Assembly (NCBI GenBank): GCA_002415855.1
Contig: DIAS01000089.1
Location: forward strand, 1 to 42,260
Source: Bacteroidales bacterium UBA5072
Lineage (GTDB): Bacteria; Bacteroidota; Bacteroidia; Bacteroidales; UBA10428
Length of the DNA stretch: 42,260 bases
Direction: 5' to 3'
Positions 33,606 through 41,738 of this stretch are shown here, in pieces; positions within the stretch are counted from its first letter, which is position 1, and every line of letters starts with the position of its first letter. The position numbers were made by a program, and so were the translations under genes. The notes beneath the pieces were generated by a model. The model was not told the origin of the DNA, did no database searches, and worked only from the letters and a program-made list of their open reading frames with translations.

Positions 33606-33890
33606 TTGAAAACTGAATATACACTGCATAAAAATATCAGAATATCAGGACGGGTTCAGGGTGTGGGATTTCGTTACACAGCCAGAAGCATGGCATCGTC
33701 CTTAGGGATATCAGGTTTTATTAGGAATCTGCCAAATGGCGATGTGTACATTGAAGCTGAAGGGAATAATGAACAGCTTGAGGATTACATCCGCTGGTGC
33801 CGTCAGGGTCCGTCCCGGGCAATTATAAGGTTTATTGATGTTTATGATGGCGAAGTCGTGGGTTTTACTGACTTCGCAGTCAAGTCATGA
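33606..33890 (+). CDS. acyP: Acylphosphatase
   Basis: This 94-residue protein hydrolyses acyl phosphates. The signature GRVQGVGFRYTAR contains the phosphate-binding R23, and GFIRNLPNGDV contains the catalytic N41, with exactly the numbering of the characterised family. The start is TTG at 33606: an in-frame stop at 33600-33602 lies just upstream, and the next methionine (M29) would remove the active site. It stands alone, between the divergent peroxidase and the convergent Bat operon. An 8-bp inverted repeat overlaps its last codons. Confidence 0.9.
   Translation: MKTEYTLHKNIRISGRVQGVGFRYTARSMASSLGISGFIRNLPNGDVYIEAEGNNEQLEDYIRWCRQGPSRAIIRFIDVYDGEVVGFTDFAVKS
33850..33877. terminator. 8-bp inverted repeat at the junction of acyP and the Bat operon
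   Basis: GCGAAGTC (33850-33857) and GACTTCGC (33870-33877) form a perfect 8-bp stem with a 12-base loop, inside the end of acyP and 63 bases beyond the batE stop. No T-run follows on either strand, so a classical terminator is uncertain, but the position between convergent transcripts fits a bidirectional stop signal. Confidence 0.35.
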
Positions 33891-33939
33891 GTATTCTGAA
33901 TTCAGCACCTCGTATTTTTACCAGTAATTCAGCGGCTAC

Positions 33940-34773
33940 TCATATTTCCCCCAGTACCTCATCCGGCACCCAACCCTTGTTTCCGTCGCCAATCCTGATC
34001 TCCTTCCAGTTCAAAACACTATCAACCAACACTACTTTTGTCCCTTCGTGGAGTACGAAGATATTGGTACTTTGTTCATCAGGAGAGCTCTTAGCATTCA
34101 CAGAAGTAACCATGATAATAGCTGATTCGCTTTGCAGCAATCTTTTTGTGCGGCCTTTCATGGCAAGCATGCTTAAACCTGTAAGTACACCAACCAGGAC
34201 CCCGGTGATAAACACCATCCTCCTGATTCCGTCATGATTGACCAAGGCATATGCCAGAAACAGGGCCAGGGTAAGGACGAAAAGGATTAATGCCAGATAT
34301 GCCCATTGATCCGGTGAAAAGAGATCCATCACACTATTTGCCCAACGGCTGATGAAAAAATCAGGTATATTGTCGATCTTGTCAATTATACGGGCATTGG
34401 CAAGAAGAAGGTTTTGCCGGATATCCTCATCGCCTGGTTTTAACAGCAATGCCTTTTCATAATTAAGTATGGCGTTCGAAAGATTTTCAAGCTTATAAAA
34501 GGCATTCCCAAGATTATAGTAAAGTTCGGCTGATTCATAACCCATCTCGATTACCCTGGTGTAATATTTTACAGCCAGGTCGTATTCCCGGTTTAAATAA
34601 TGTTCGTTTCCCTCGGAAACAAGGCTGTCAGGTATAACCTTCAACCCTTCGGAACCCGCAGCCCTTGCAGTACCTGACAATTGCCACGCGAAGGCTATGA
34701 TTGTAATCAATGACAGGTACAATCTTAAATGTCTTATTCCTATTAATTTAGCATTTCTTAGTAAAGCTTGCAT
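33940..34773 (-). CDS. batE: BatE: TPR and SH3-like domain membrane protein
   Basis: This 277-residue protein is the last gene of the Bat operon. A signal peptide or membrane start (LSLITIIAFAWQLSGTARA) is followed by TPR repeats (about 48-125: GNEHYLNREYDLAVKYYTRVI, YYNLGNAFYKLENLSNAILNYEKAL). Two membrane helices lie at about 157-205. A C-terminal bacterial SH3 domain follows (VNAKSSPDEQSTNIFVLHEGTKV, then WKEIRIGDGNKGWVP). This order is that of BatE in Bacteroidota. The Bat proteins form a membrane complex linked to aerotolerance and stress in Bacteroides fragilis; the exact mechanism is not settled. It starts 11 bases after batD stops. Confidence 0.87.
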   Translation of the reverse strand: MQALLRNAKLIGIRHLRLYLSLITIIAFAWQLSGTARAAGSEGLKVIPDSLVSEGNEHYLNREYDLAVKYYTRVIEMGYESAELYYNLGNAFYKLENLSNAILNYEKALLLKPGDEDIRQNLLLANARIIDKIDNIPDFFISRWANSVMDLFSPDQWAYLALILFVLTLALFLAYALVNHDGIRRMVFITGVLVGVLTGLSMLAMKGRTKRLLQSESAIIMVTSVNAKSSPDEQSTNIFVLHEGTKVVLVDSVLNWKEIRIGDGNKGWVPDEVLGEI

Positions 34774-34784
34774 ATCCTTAGCTT

Positions 34785-36599
34785 TTATTTCAGTTTTTGC
34801 TGAAGCCTGGAAATTGCATCAAGGGCTTCCAGGTAAAGTTCATCCATAACCAGATCACCGGTACCTTTAGCATACCTGGCCATCTCACAGGCATCGGTGA
34901 CACTGAATAGCTGATCCGTTAATTCCTCATTCACACCCCTTTCGTGCAAAGTTGATTTTGCAAATTCCTTGGATAACTGGGCTACAGGTATTCCTAGTTT
35001 ATCTCCCAGATACCCCCAGATAGCACCTAATAACTCTTCATAAAAAGCAGCATCATTTCCTTGTTTCATCAATCCGGCACTTTTTTTAAGCCTTTTTCTG
35101 GCATATTTATCAGCTTTACGAAGTCTTAAACCGGCAATATCAGCCTTCTGTAACTTCAACCGGTTCCTGATCCAGAGAATCAAGATGAAAATTATAAGCG
35201 CCACCACATAAAGCATGGCATAGATCGGAGATTGCATGATAAATGTATCAATTCTGCGCAGGTGGAACGTCTTGGTCTTGATAAAACGGATATCCTGATT
35301 CAGCATTTTGACATCTTCCTTGGCTATACCGGGAATAACAGCCATTAATGTGTCACCCTGACCTTTCACGACATCAATCTGGTACGTCTGTGTCTTTAAT
35401 GTTTTGTACTGCCGGCTTTCGGGATTAAAGTAGGAGAACTCAGCAGGCGGAAGCGTATAATTTCCGGCTATTCTAGGTACAATAAGGTATTCAAACGTTT
35501 TACTTCCTGAGAGCGGATTATCGAGGTGCGTATTAATTACCGGATCATACTTCTCCATATCATATGGCACCTTAACTTCGATATCACTGATCAGCTTAAG
35601 ATTGCCCTTCCCGCTCAGGGTAATTTTCAGGGTAAGCGGTTCATTTGTCGCTGTGTTTGACTTATTGATGGTTGAACTAAGCCTGAAATCCCCCACAGCA
35701 CCTTTGAAAGAAGGTGGTGCATTGGGGGGTAAAGGCTTGACGGATATTTTCACAGCTTTGCTTTTCAGTGTGACGGGTATTTCCTGTACCTCCGGAATAG
35801 TAAAATCATCAAAGAAAGAGTCGGCAATCTTGCGTCGTACTTCCCGCCTGAGGGTAACATCCAGTTCAAACGGCTGAATGGTCAGTTCTCCCGTTTTTTG
35901 GGGAATGATTACCACCTTTCTGATCACGCCGGTACCATAAATATCACCGTTCACCGCTTCGCGCTGAAGATTTCGCAAAGGGGGAACATCGACAGGTTCT
36001 GTGAAAAAACCGATGAAGTCAGGTCCTTTAAAACTCTGATCAATTCCGAAAAGATTAACCCTGGTATAGATCTTAATTGTTGCCATGATCTGTTCACCAA
36101 TAAAGACCTCTTTCCTATCGAGCAGGAGAGAGACAAAAAGATCCTCATCCCTGAGATTATCGGCTTCTTTTGAAGTGCCCTGAGACGGTATGTTCTGATT
36201 TTGCGATGCCGCCGGATCTTTTCCTTTAATTACCTCAACAGTAACCGCATTTGAATGAAAGGTCTTGTTTTTGATTTTGGCTGTAGCCGGTGGTATGGTA
36301 AATTTGCCTTCTTTTACTGCCCTGAAAAAATAGGTATACTGCCAGGTTGAAGTGGTTGTCAATTTGCCGTTCTCGGCATAAACGCTTTGGCTGTGCCCCT
36401 GGCTCGGACCACCAAGTATATCGAAATCACGGATCTCAGGAACATTAATCTCCCCAAGTTCCTGATCTGATGTATAGGTAAGGTTAAACTGTTCTCCTAT
36501 ACGCAGTATATTTGGTGATGCCGAAGCCGTAAATTGTACATCCTGGGCTGACAGGAAGCAGGAATATAATAGCAGAAAGATACCCGTAAATGTACGCAT
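34785..36599 (-). CDS. batD: BatD (oxygen tolerance) protein
   Basis: This 604-residue protein has a signal peptide (GIFLLLYSCFLSAQ). A series of Ig-like beta domains follows, the first beginning VQFTASASPNILRIGEQFNLTY and containing WQYTYFFRAVKEGKFTIPPA, the hallmark of the BatD family. A membrane helix lies near 444-463 (PIYAMLYVVALIIFILILWI), followed by a cytoplasmic helical tail of about 140 residues. It probably presents a large periplasmic domain to the VWA proteins BatA and BatB. It lies 21 bases after batC and 11 bases before batE. Confidence 0.9.
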   Translation of the reverse strand: MRTFTGIFLLLYSCFLSAQDVQFTASASPNILRIGEQFNLTYTSDQELGEINVPEIRDFDILGGPSQGHSQSVYAENGKLTTTSTWQYTYFFRAVKEGKFTIPPATAKIKNKTFHSNAVTVEVIKGKDPAASQNQNIPSQGTSKEADNLRDEDLFVSLLLDRKEVFIGEQIMATIKIYTRVNLFGIDQSFKGPDFIGFFTEPVDVPPLRNLQREAVNGDIYGTGVIRKVVIIPQKTGELTIQPFELDVTLRREVRRKIADSFFDDFTIPEVQEIPVTLKSKAVKISVKPLPPNAPPSFKGAVGDFRLSSTINKSNTATNEPLTLKITLSGKGNLKLISDIEVKVPYDMEKYDPVINTHLDNPLSGSKTFEYLIVPRIAGNYTLPPAEFSYFNPESRQYKTLKTQTYQIDVVKGQGDTLMAVIPGIAKEDVKMLNQDIRFIKTKTFHLRRIDTFIMQSPIYAMLYVVALIIFILILWIRNRLKLQKADIAGLRLRKADKYARKRLKKSAGLMKQGNDAAFYEELLGAIWGYLGDKLGIPVAQLSKEFAKSTLHERGVNEELTDQLFSVTDACEMARYAKGTGDLVMDELYLEALDAISRLQQKLK

Positions 36600-36620
36600 A
36601 ATTATCTATCCTAAAAGTTG

Positions 36621-37334
36621 TTACCAATTCTTTTCCAGGGGAGCAGAACGGAGGTGTTCTTTTTGTTCCTGGACCTTCTTCATTACATTTTTTTCTTCAT
36701 TTTCCAGCGCCTGTAAAATTCTCTCCGCGTCATCAGGCGATATTTGTCCCCGCATATCCTGCTGTTTCGTAGCCTGCTGCGAGTCCTTTTGCTGCTGCAT
36801 TTCATTATTTTGATCTTTGTTCTGTCCTTTATCCTTTTGATCCTTGTTTTGGTCTTCCTTGTTCTGTTGATCTTTGTTCTTCTGATCCTGCTTGTCCTGT
36901 TGCTGCTTCTGTTCGTTCAGCATTTTCATGGCCAGCTGGAGATTGTGTTTTGCATCCAGATCTTCAGGCCTGTTTCTTAATGCCTGTTTGTAAGCATCAA
37001 CACTTTCGCTGTATTTGCGGTTCTCATAAAGGGCATTACCCAGGTTATAATAATATCGGTTCAGGTTCTGCCGGTCATTTCCCTTCTCTGCCAGTGAAGC
37101 ATATTTCGTGGCAGCGGCATCATATTGTTTCTGCATGTACAAAGCGTTGCCAAGATTAAAGTCCGCCCTGAACGATTGGGCATCCTTCTCCAGGGCTTTT
37201 CTGTACTCTATCTCAGCCTGCTGGTATTTGCCGTTCTCAAACTCGCTGTTGCCCTTGCGGATGAACTTACGGTCAGCCTGGGCATTTACCTGAAACGCAC
37301 AGAAAGCAAGCAAAATAACAATACATAGTCTCAT
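36621..37334 (-). CDS. batC: BatC: periplasmic TPR protein with Gln/Lys/Asp-rich region
   Basis: This 237-residue protein has a signal peptide (LCIVILLAFCAFQVNAQ) and three TPR units (about 25-130: GNSEFENGKYQQAEIEYRKAL, NLGNALYMQKQYDAAATKYASLA, NLGNALYENRKYSESVDAYKQAL). A strongly biased stretch of Q, K, D and N (about 140-198) follows, then PDDAERILQALENEEK near the end, a conserved BatC tail. It starts 2 bases after the stop of batB. The biased stretch creates a long false hydrophobic frame on the opposite strand. Confidence 0.88.
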   Translation of the reverse strand: MRLCIVILLAFCAFQVNAQADRKFIRKGNSEFENGKYQQAEIEYRKALEKDAQSFRADFNLGNALYMQKQYDAAATKYASLAEKGNDRQNLNRYYYNLGNALYENRKYSESVDAYKQALRNRPEDLDAKHNLQLAMKMLNEQKQQQDKQDQKNKDQQNKEDQNKDQKDKGQNKDQNNEMQQQKDSQQATKQQDMRGQISPDDAERILQALENEEKNVMKKVQEQKEHLRSAPLEKNW

Positions 37335-37336
37335 AA

Positions 37337-38377
37337 TTACTCACTTTTTTTATGAAACAGGAATATATTCTTCATCCATTTGTTTTTTCTTTCCAATATA
37401 AGGATCTCAAGGACCAAAGCTGCAAAGGCCAGCCATATCAGAACAGGAAACTGTTCCACGAATTCGGTGAAAACCTTGTATTCAACTTCTCCCTTATTCA
37501 TGCCTTTTAACTGTACTAGCATATTGTTCATTCCAAGGTTTGGTGTATTGGCCCTGTAATATTTTCCACCACCTTCGGAGGCAATGTCCATGAGCATACC
37601 TTCATTTAACTTGGTCACGACAAAGTTACCCTCCTGGTCTCTCTGGTAGTCCCTGTTATCAGTGCCCTTTATTACCGGTATTCGTGCTCCCTGATTCATT
37701 CCCATGCCCACGGTGAAAATTCTTATGCCCTTTTCAGTGGCTTTTTTAATGGCTTCAGCTACCCCACCCTCATGGTTCTCACCGTCACTGATAATAACAA
37801 TGGCTTTGCCTGCCTGGGCTTGAGGACTAAACGATTTTACTGCCAGTTCTATCGCAGAACCAATGTTGGTACCCTGTTTGGAAATCATTTGGGTGTTTAT
37901 TCCGGCCAGAAACATCTTTGCAGATAGATAGTCGTTTGTTATTGGGATCTGTGTATAGGCTTCTCCTGCAAAAACTATCAATCCAATCCGGTCATTTTCT
38001 AGCCGGTCCAACAACCGGGTCAGTTCCTGTTTGGCCCTCTCCAGCCTGTTTGGCTTAATATCCTCAGCCATCATGCTGTTGGAAACATCCAGTGCTATGA
38101 TAATTTCAATTCCCTCACGCTTGACTTCGGTAAGCTTTGAACCGAACTGAGGTCCTGCAAGGGCAAGAATTATCAATACCATTGCCACAACCAGGAGTAT
38201 GAATTTCAGACTTATTCTGATTTGTGAAAAGTCAGGCATAAGTGCCGTTACCAGTTCCGGGCTGCCAAACAGGCGGATATTCCTTTTTCGCCTGTAATAA
38301 TATAGCAGGTAAATCCCAACTAGTAGCGGCAGAATTATCAGGATCAGTAAATACTCCTTATGTTCAAATCTAAACAT
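37337..38377 (-). CDS. batB: BatB: membrane-anchored von Willebrand factor A protein
   Basis: This 346-residue protein has an N-terminal helix (YLLILIILPLLVGIYLLYYY), a second helix (FILLVVAMVLIILALAGPQFG), then a VWA domain with MIDAS motif DVSNSMMAED (about 95) and VIISDGENHEGG. A C-terminal helix follows (FPVLIWLAFAALVLEILIL). Two N-terminal helices, one VWA domain and a last helix is the standard BatA/BatB layout. The MIDAS coordinates Mg2+ and probably mediates protein contacts in the Bat complex. It begins 17 bases after batA ends. Confidence 0.88.
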   Translation of the reverse strand: MFRFEHKEYLLILIILPLLVGIYLLYYYRRKRNIRLFGSPELVTALMPDFSQIRISLKFILLVVAMVLIILALAGPQFGSKLTEVKREGIEIIIALDVSNSMMAEDIKPNRLERAKQELTRLLDRLENDRIGLIVFAGEAYTQIPITNDYLSAKMFLAGINTQMISKQGTNIGSAIELAVKSFSPQAQAGKAIVIISDGENHEGGVAEAIKKATEKGIRIFTVGMGMNQGARIPVIKGTDNRDYQRDQEGNFVVTKLNEGMLMDIASEGGGKYYRANTPNLGMNNMLVQLKGMNKGEVEYKVFTEFVEQFPVLIWLAFAALVLEILILERKNKWMKNIFLFHKKSE

Positions 38378-38394
38378 GGCTGTCCCGGTTGTAA

Positions 38395-39393
38395 TTAAGT
38401 TATTATCCGCAATACTGTGTAACGGATGAGGATCTCCAGCATCAACAGTATGAGTGCTCCGAAGCCGAAGATTCTGAATTCCTCGTACTTCCTTGAATAT
38501 TGTTTTACATTGATCTTTGACTTTTCAAGTTGATCAATTTCAGCATAAATCTCCCTGAGCTTCTGATTGTTCGTTGCTCTGAAATATTTACCATTGGTCA
38601 TGGATGATATCTCTTTGAGAATATCCTCATCAATCTCTACCGGCAAGTGCTGATAAAAAACATCACCAAATGCATTAATTACCGGGTATGGAGCGGTTCC
38701 CCGGGTTCCAACGCCAATAGTATAAACCCTGATACCAAAGGTTCTGGCAATTTCTGCTGCGGTCAGTGGATCTACGGAACCAGCATTGTTTACACCATCG
38801 GTGACAAGAATGACAACACGGCTTTTAGCACCGCTGTCCTTCAATCTCTTTACAGCATTGGCCAATCCGAGACCAATCGCAGTGGACTGGTTTTCAATTA
38901 TACCTACGTTGACCTCGTGAAGGAGATTTGTCAGAACGGCATGATCCGTGGTGAGCGGACACTGTGTGAAGCTTTCACCGCCAAATAGTACAATGCCCAT
39001 TCTGTCATTAGGCCTGCCTGCAATAAAGGATGCCGCCACATCCTTGGAGGCCTCAATCCGGTTTGGAGAGAAATCTCCGGCCAGCATGCTGCCTGAAATG
39101 TCCATCGTAAGCATAATATCAATCCCTTCTACCGATTCGTTCTGCCAGCGGTTGGTAGATTGCGGCCTGGCCAAAACAAGGATCAGAAGTGCAAGGGTCA
39201 TCATTCTGAGCACAAAAGGAACATGACGCAGATAAACCCGGACGCCTCTCCTGGTTTGTTTGAAAGGCTTGATATCCGGTATTTGCAGATTAGCCTGAAC
39301 CTGGTTATGCCGGTAAATATACCATGCGATTGCCGGTATTAGCGGCAAAAGCAGGTACAGATAATTGGGATGTAAAAACTCGATATCAGGCAT
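38395..39393 (-). CDS. batA: BatA: membrane-anchored von Willebrand factor A protein
   Basis: This 332-residue paralogue of BatB has two N-terminal helices (YLYLLLPLIPAIAWYIY; MMTLALLILVLARPQ), a VWA domain with complete MIDAS motif DISGSMLAGD, VTDGVNNAGS and GVGTRGTAPYPV, and a C-terminal helix (FGFGALILLMLEILIRYTVL). The TNRWQNESVEGIDIMLTMD lead-in is typical of BatA. Its start overlaps the end of the preceding gene by 8 bases, so translation is probably coupled. It is predicted to sit in the inner membrane with the VWA domain in the periplasm. Confidence 0.88.
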   Translation of the reverse strand: MPDIEFLHPNYLYLLLPLIPAIAWYIYRHNQVQANLQIPDIKPFKQTRRGVRVYLRHVPFVLRMMTLALLILVLARPQSTNRWQNESVEGIDIMLTMDISGSMLAGDFSPNRIEASKDVAASFIAGRPNDRMGIVLFGGESFTQCPLTTDHAVLTNLLHEVNVGIIENQSTAIGLGLANAVKRLKDSGAKSRVVILVTDGVNNAGSVDPLTAAEIARTFGIRVYTIGVGTRGTAPYPVINAFGDVFYQHLPVEIDEDILKEISSMTNGKYFRATNNQKLREIYAEIDQLEKSKINVKQYSRKYEEFRIFGFGALILLMLEILIRYTVLRIIT

Positions 39394-40435
39394 TTCCAGT
39401 CAGCATATTATGATGATTCAATGTTTTTCGGGGATCAGCATCCGGTATCCCGGCATCGGCATGCTGGGAAGTGCTGCGAACAAACTCAGCCGCCAAATCA
39501 ACCTGGGCAGCATTTTCATTTTCTTCAGGGATAACTTTGGCAAACTTAACCAAATCAGCCAGTTTGAGAATTCCCGAAAGCATACTATGGTCTGCAGTTT
39601 TGCATACCGGTGATTTCAGGGCAATCAGTATTTCATCCGTAGTTTGTTCAAGCGCCATAATGTTGTACCGTCCTTCAATATACCTCCGCAATGTTTCCGA
39701 AACCTGTATATGATAATGCTTTACTTTACCATGCAACCATGGCTTCTCATCTTTGAGTCTTTCCAATTCGCGTAATGCAACAATTTCAGGTAATTCTGCT
39801 GGAATTTCCTTTGCAGTAGCTTCCCCCTGTCCCCGTTTTCTTCTGATTTTACGTACCACGTAAAACATGAGGGCAACCAGGGCCACAAACAATATAATAA
39901 ACGGGTAGTATCGCCTGGCATAATACAAAACCTCCTTCATGCTCAGGGGGGCTTTCATATTGGATTTAATACCATGCAGCGTGGAATCCGTTTTGACTGA
40001 AAGAATCTCGAAATGCAAGGCAGAGGTATGTAGTGTATCCGTTGAAAGACCTTGGTGTGTAACAAAATCAAGAGAAGGGATCACGAAGAAACCCGTATCA
40101 AAAACTGTTAAAACGAGTGTGCGGCCAAAGGCTATCCTGCTTTTTGATATATAGGTTGTGTCGGAATATGAATCGCTGATAATCTCAACTTTACGGCTGA
40201 TTGTATCTTTAAGAGCCGGAAAATCAATCTTCAGATCAGGAGGTTTTACAACGGAAAGGAACAGGGTAAGCTGATCACCGATTAAGGCCCGGTTGGTATC
40301 CAGTTCTGCCCTGACCGTAACTTCCTGGGCATAAGCCAGGGTTGAAACGGAAACTAATAAAACCGCCACAACCCACCCTGTATTCCTTTTTAAATGCAGC
40401 ACGTTCAGCATGTGCGATTTTTCATTCAGGTACAT
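39386..40435 (-). CDS. Bat operon-associated membrane protein (BatD-N-like periplasmic domain)
   Basis: This 349-residue protein has a signal peptide (GWVVAVLLVSVSTLAYAQ) and a beta-rich periplasmic domain similar in pattern to the start of BatD (EVTVRAELDTNRALIGDQLTLFLSV). One membrane helix lies at about 175-193 (FIILFVALVALMFYVV), followed by a cytoplasmic helical tail with a YHIQVSETLRRYIEGRYNIMALEQTTDEIL block, which resembles the tail of DUF4381-type proteins. It occupies the slot between DUF58 and batA that is common in this operon. Its ATG shares one base with the DUF58 stop (TAATG), pointing to coupled translation. Another start at 40411 is possible. Confidence 0.72.
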   Translation of the reverse strand: MYLNEKSHMLNVLHLKRNTGWVVAVLLVSVSTLAYAQEVTVRAELDTNRALIGDQLTLFLSVVKPPDLKIDFPALKDTISRKVEIISDSYSDTTYISKSRIAFGRTLVLTVFDTGFFVIPSLDFVTHQGLSTDTLHTSALHFEILSVKTDSTLHGIKSNMKAPLSMKEVLYYARRYYPFIILFVALVALMFYVVRKIRRKRGQGEATAKEIPAELPEIVALRELERLKDEKPWLHGKVKHYHIQVSETLRRYIEGRYNIMALEQTTDEILIALKSPVCKTADHSMLSGILKLADLVKFAKVIPEENENAAQVDLAAEFVRSTSQHADAGIPDADPRKTLNHHNMLTGNA

Positions 40436-41304
40436 TATTTAGCGCGTTTGTTGAACAATCTCATGAGTGGTTTGACATAATCTTCATGAGAGGCAATGGC
40501 TACAAAATCAACACCCGATTTTTTAAGGATGTCAATTGTTTCCTCCTGCCTTTTTCTGTACATCTCGTGATAAGCGTGACGGACATAATTGCTCGAAGTA
40601 TCTATCCAGGCAATCTCACCGGTCTCAGCATCTTTGACTTTCATCAGCCCTAATCCTGCCAGCTCGGTTTCGCGTTTGTCATATATCCAAAGACCTACGA
40701 GATCATGTTTCTTCGCAGCTATCTTTAAAGCATCCTCGTAATTCTGATCCATGAAATCGGTAATCAGAAAGGTGATGCTTCGCTTTTTTATTGCATTCAC
40801 CAGATACCGGAGCGGAACTGTGAGATTGGTCAAACGACTAGCTGGTTTAAAATTAATTAATTCTCTGATTATCTTAAGGATATGCTGCCTGCCCTTTTTG
40901 GGAGGAATGAATTTTTCAATGCGGTCAGAAAACATGATCACCCCGACTTTATCATTGTTTTGGATCGCGGAGAATGAAAGTACAGCTGCAATATCAGTAA
41001 TCAGGCCGGCTTTTAACCTGCTTTGTGTCCCGAATTCGCCGGAGCCGCTGATATCAATAAGCAGCATCACAGTCAGTTCTCTTTCTTCTTCAAATACCTT
41101 TATGAAAGGATGATTGAACCGGGCAGTCACATTCCAGTCGACACTTCTGAAATCATCACCGTACTGGTACTCTCTGACCTCGCTGAAGGCCATGCCTCTG
41201 CCCTTAAAGGCTGAGTGGTACTCACCTGCAAAAATATGCCGTGACAGCCCTTTGGTTTTAATCTCAATCTTCCTGACCCTCTTCAGTAATTCAGTGGTAT
41301 CCAT
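40435..41304 (-). CDS. DUF58 domain protein of the MoxR/Bat operon
   Basis: This 289-residue soluble protein has the DUF58 core GRGMAFSEVREYQYGDDFRSVDWNVTAR and a VWA-like fold with DISGSGEFGT in place of the usual MIDAS. RSITFLITDFMDQNYEDAL follows. DUF58 proteins nearly always accompany MoxR ATPases, and the pair probably acts in chaperone-like maturation or metal insertion for the VWA partners BatA and BatB (inference from context). It is full length, follows the small secreted protein gene by 15 bases, and its stop overlaps the next start. Confidence 0.88.
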   Translation of the reverse strand: MDTTELLKRVRKIEIKTKGLSRHIFAGEYHSAFKGRGMAFSEVREYQYGDDFRSVDWNVTARFNHPFIKVFEEERELTVMLLIDISGSGEFGTQSRLKAGLITDIAAVLSFSAIQNNDKVGVIMFSDRIEKFIPPKKGRQHILKIIRELINFKPASRLTNLTVPLRYLVNAIKKRSITFLITDFMDQNYEDALKIAAKKHDLVGLWIYDKRETELAGLGLMKVKDAETGEIAWIDTSSNYVRHAYHEMYRKRQEETIDILKKSGVDFVAIASHEDYVKPLMRLFNKRAK

Positions 41305-41319
41305 AACACCCGTACAATA

Positions 41320-41736
41320 CTAGTCCTTGCGGAAATTAACTGTGAAATACCATTCTTCCTCCACCAGCGACACAGAATAGTCTTCACCCTTATCTGTGAA
41401 TGTCCAAGAATTTGTGCCGCTTTTTTTATACTTTGAATTCAACATCCCGATCATATCATTCAGGTTCGAGTAGTCCGACATCCAGCGGACATAAGTGCAC
41501 TTGTCCATGTCCGACATAAAAAAAAGTACGGTCTGCTCGCTGATCTTATCAACATACTTCAGATAATTATAAGTGTGGTTGACTGCATTTTTATCGAGCC
41601 TGAACTGCGGATTCTCAGTTTTCATTTGCTGGGCAATCTCACTGGAGGTAAGTCCGATAAAGTTCTGACCGTGCGCTTTGTAAAAAAGGAGTGTCAGCAA
41701 CCCAAGAATAAATATGTTTCTGGTGCACTTCTTCAT
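41320..41736 (-). CDS. Small secreted protein of unknown function in the MoxR-Bat operon
   Basis: This 138-residue protein has a signal peptide (IFILGLLTLLFYKAHGQ). The mature part is about 115 residues, of mixed helix and strand, rich in aromatic residues (YNYLKYVDKISEQTVLFF, VRWMSDYSNLNDMIGMLN, EEEWYFTVNF). A single Cys in MDKCTYVRW remains after processing. I do not recognise the family. It lies 2 bases after moxR and 15 bases before DUF58, so it is surely co-transcribed, and it could be a periplasmic accessory of the Bat complex. Confidence 0.6.
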   Translation of the reverse strand: MKKCTRNIFILGLLTLLFYKAHGQNFIGLTSSEIAQQMKTENPQFRLDKNAVNHTYNYLKYVDKISEQTVLFFMSDMDKCTYVRWMSDYSNLNDMIGMLNSKYKKSGTNSWTFTDKGEDYSVSLVEEEWYFTVNFRKD

Positions 41737-41738
41737 GG

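Noticed and set aside
33887..34237. Plus-strand frame of 116 codons following acyP
   Set aside because: It is antisense to the batE coding region, which has clear TPR and SH3 domains.
36744..36980. Very hydrophobic plus-strand frame of 78 codons that looks like a membrane protein
   Set aside because: It is the antisense of the Gln/Lys/Asp/Asn-rich stretch of batC; its Leu/Val/Ile content is a by-product of those codons.
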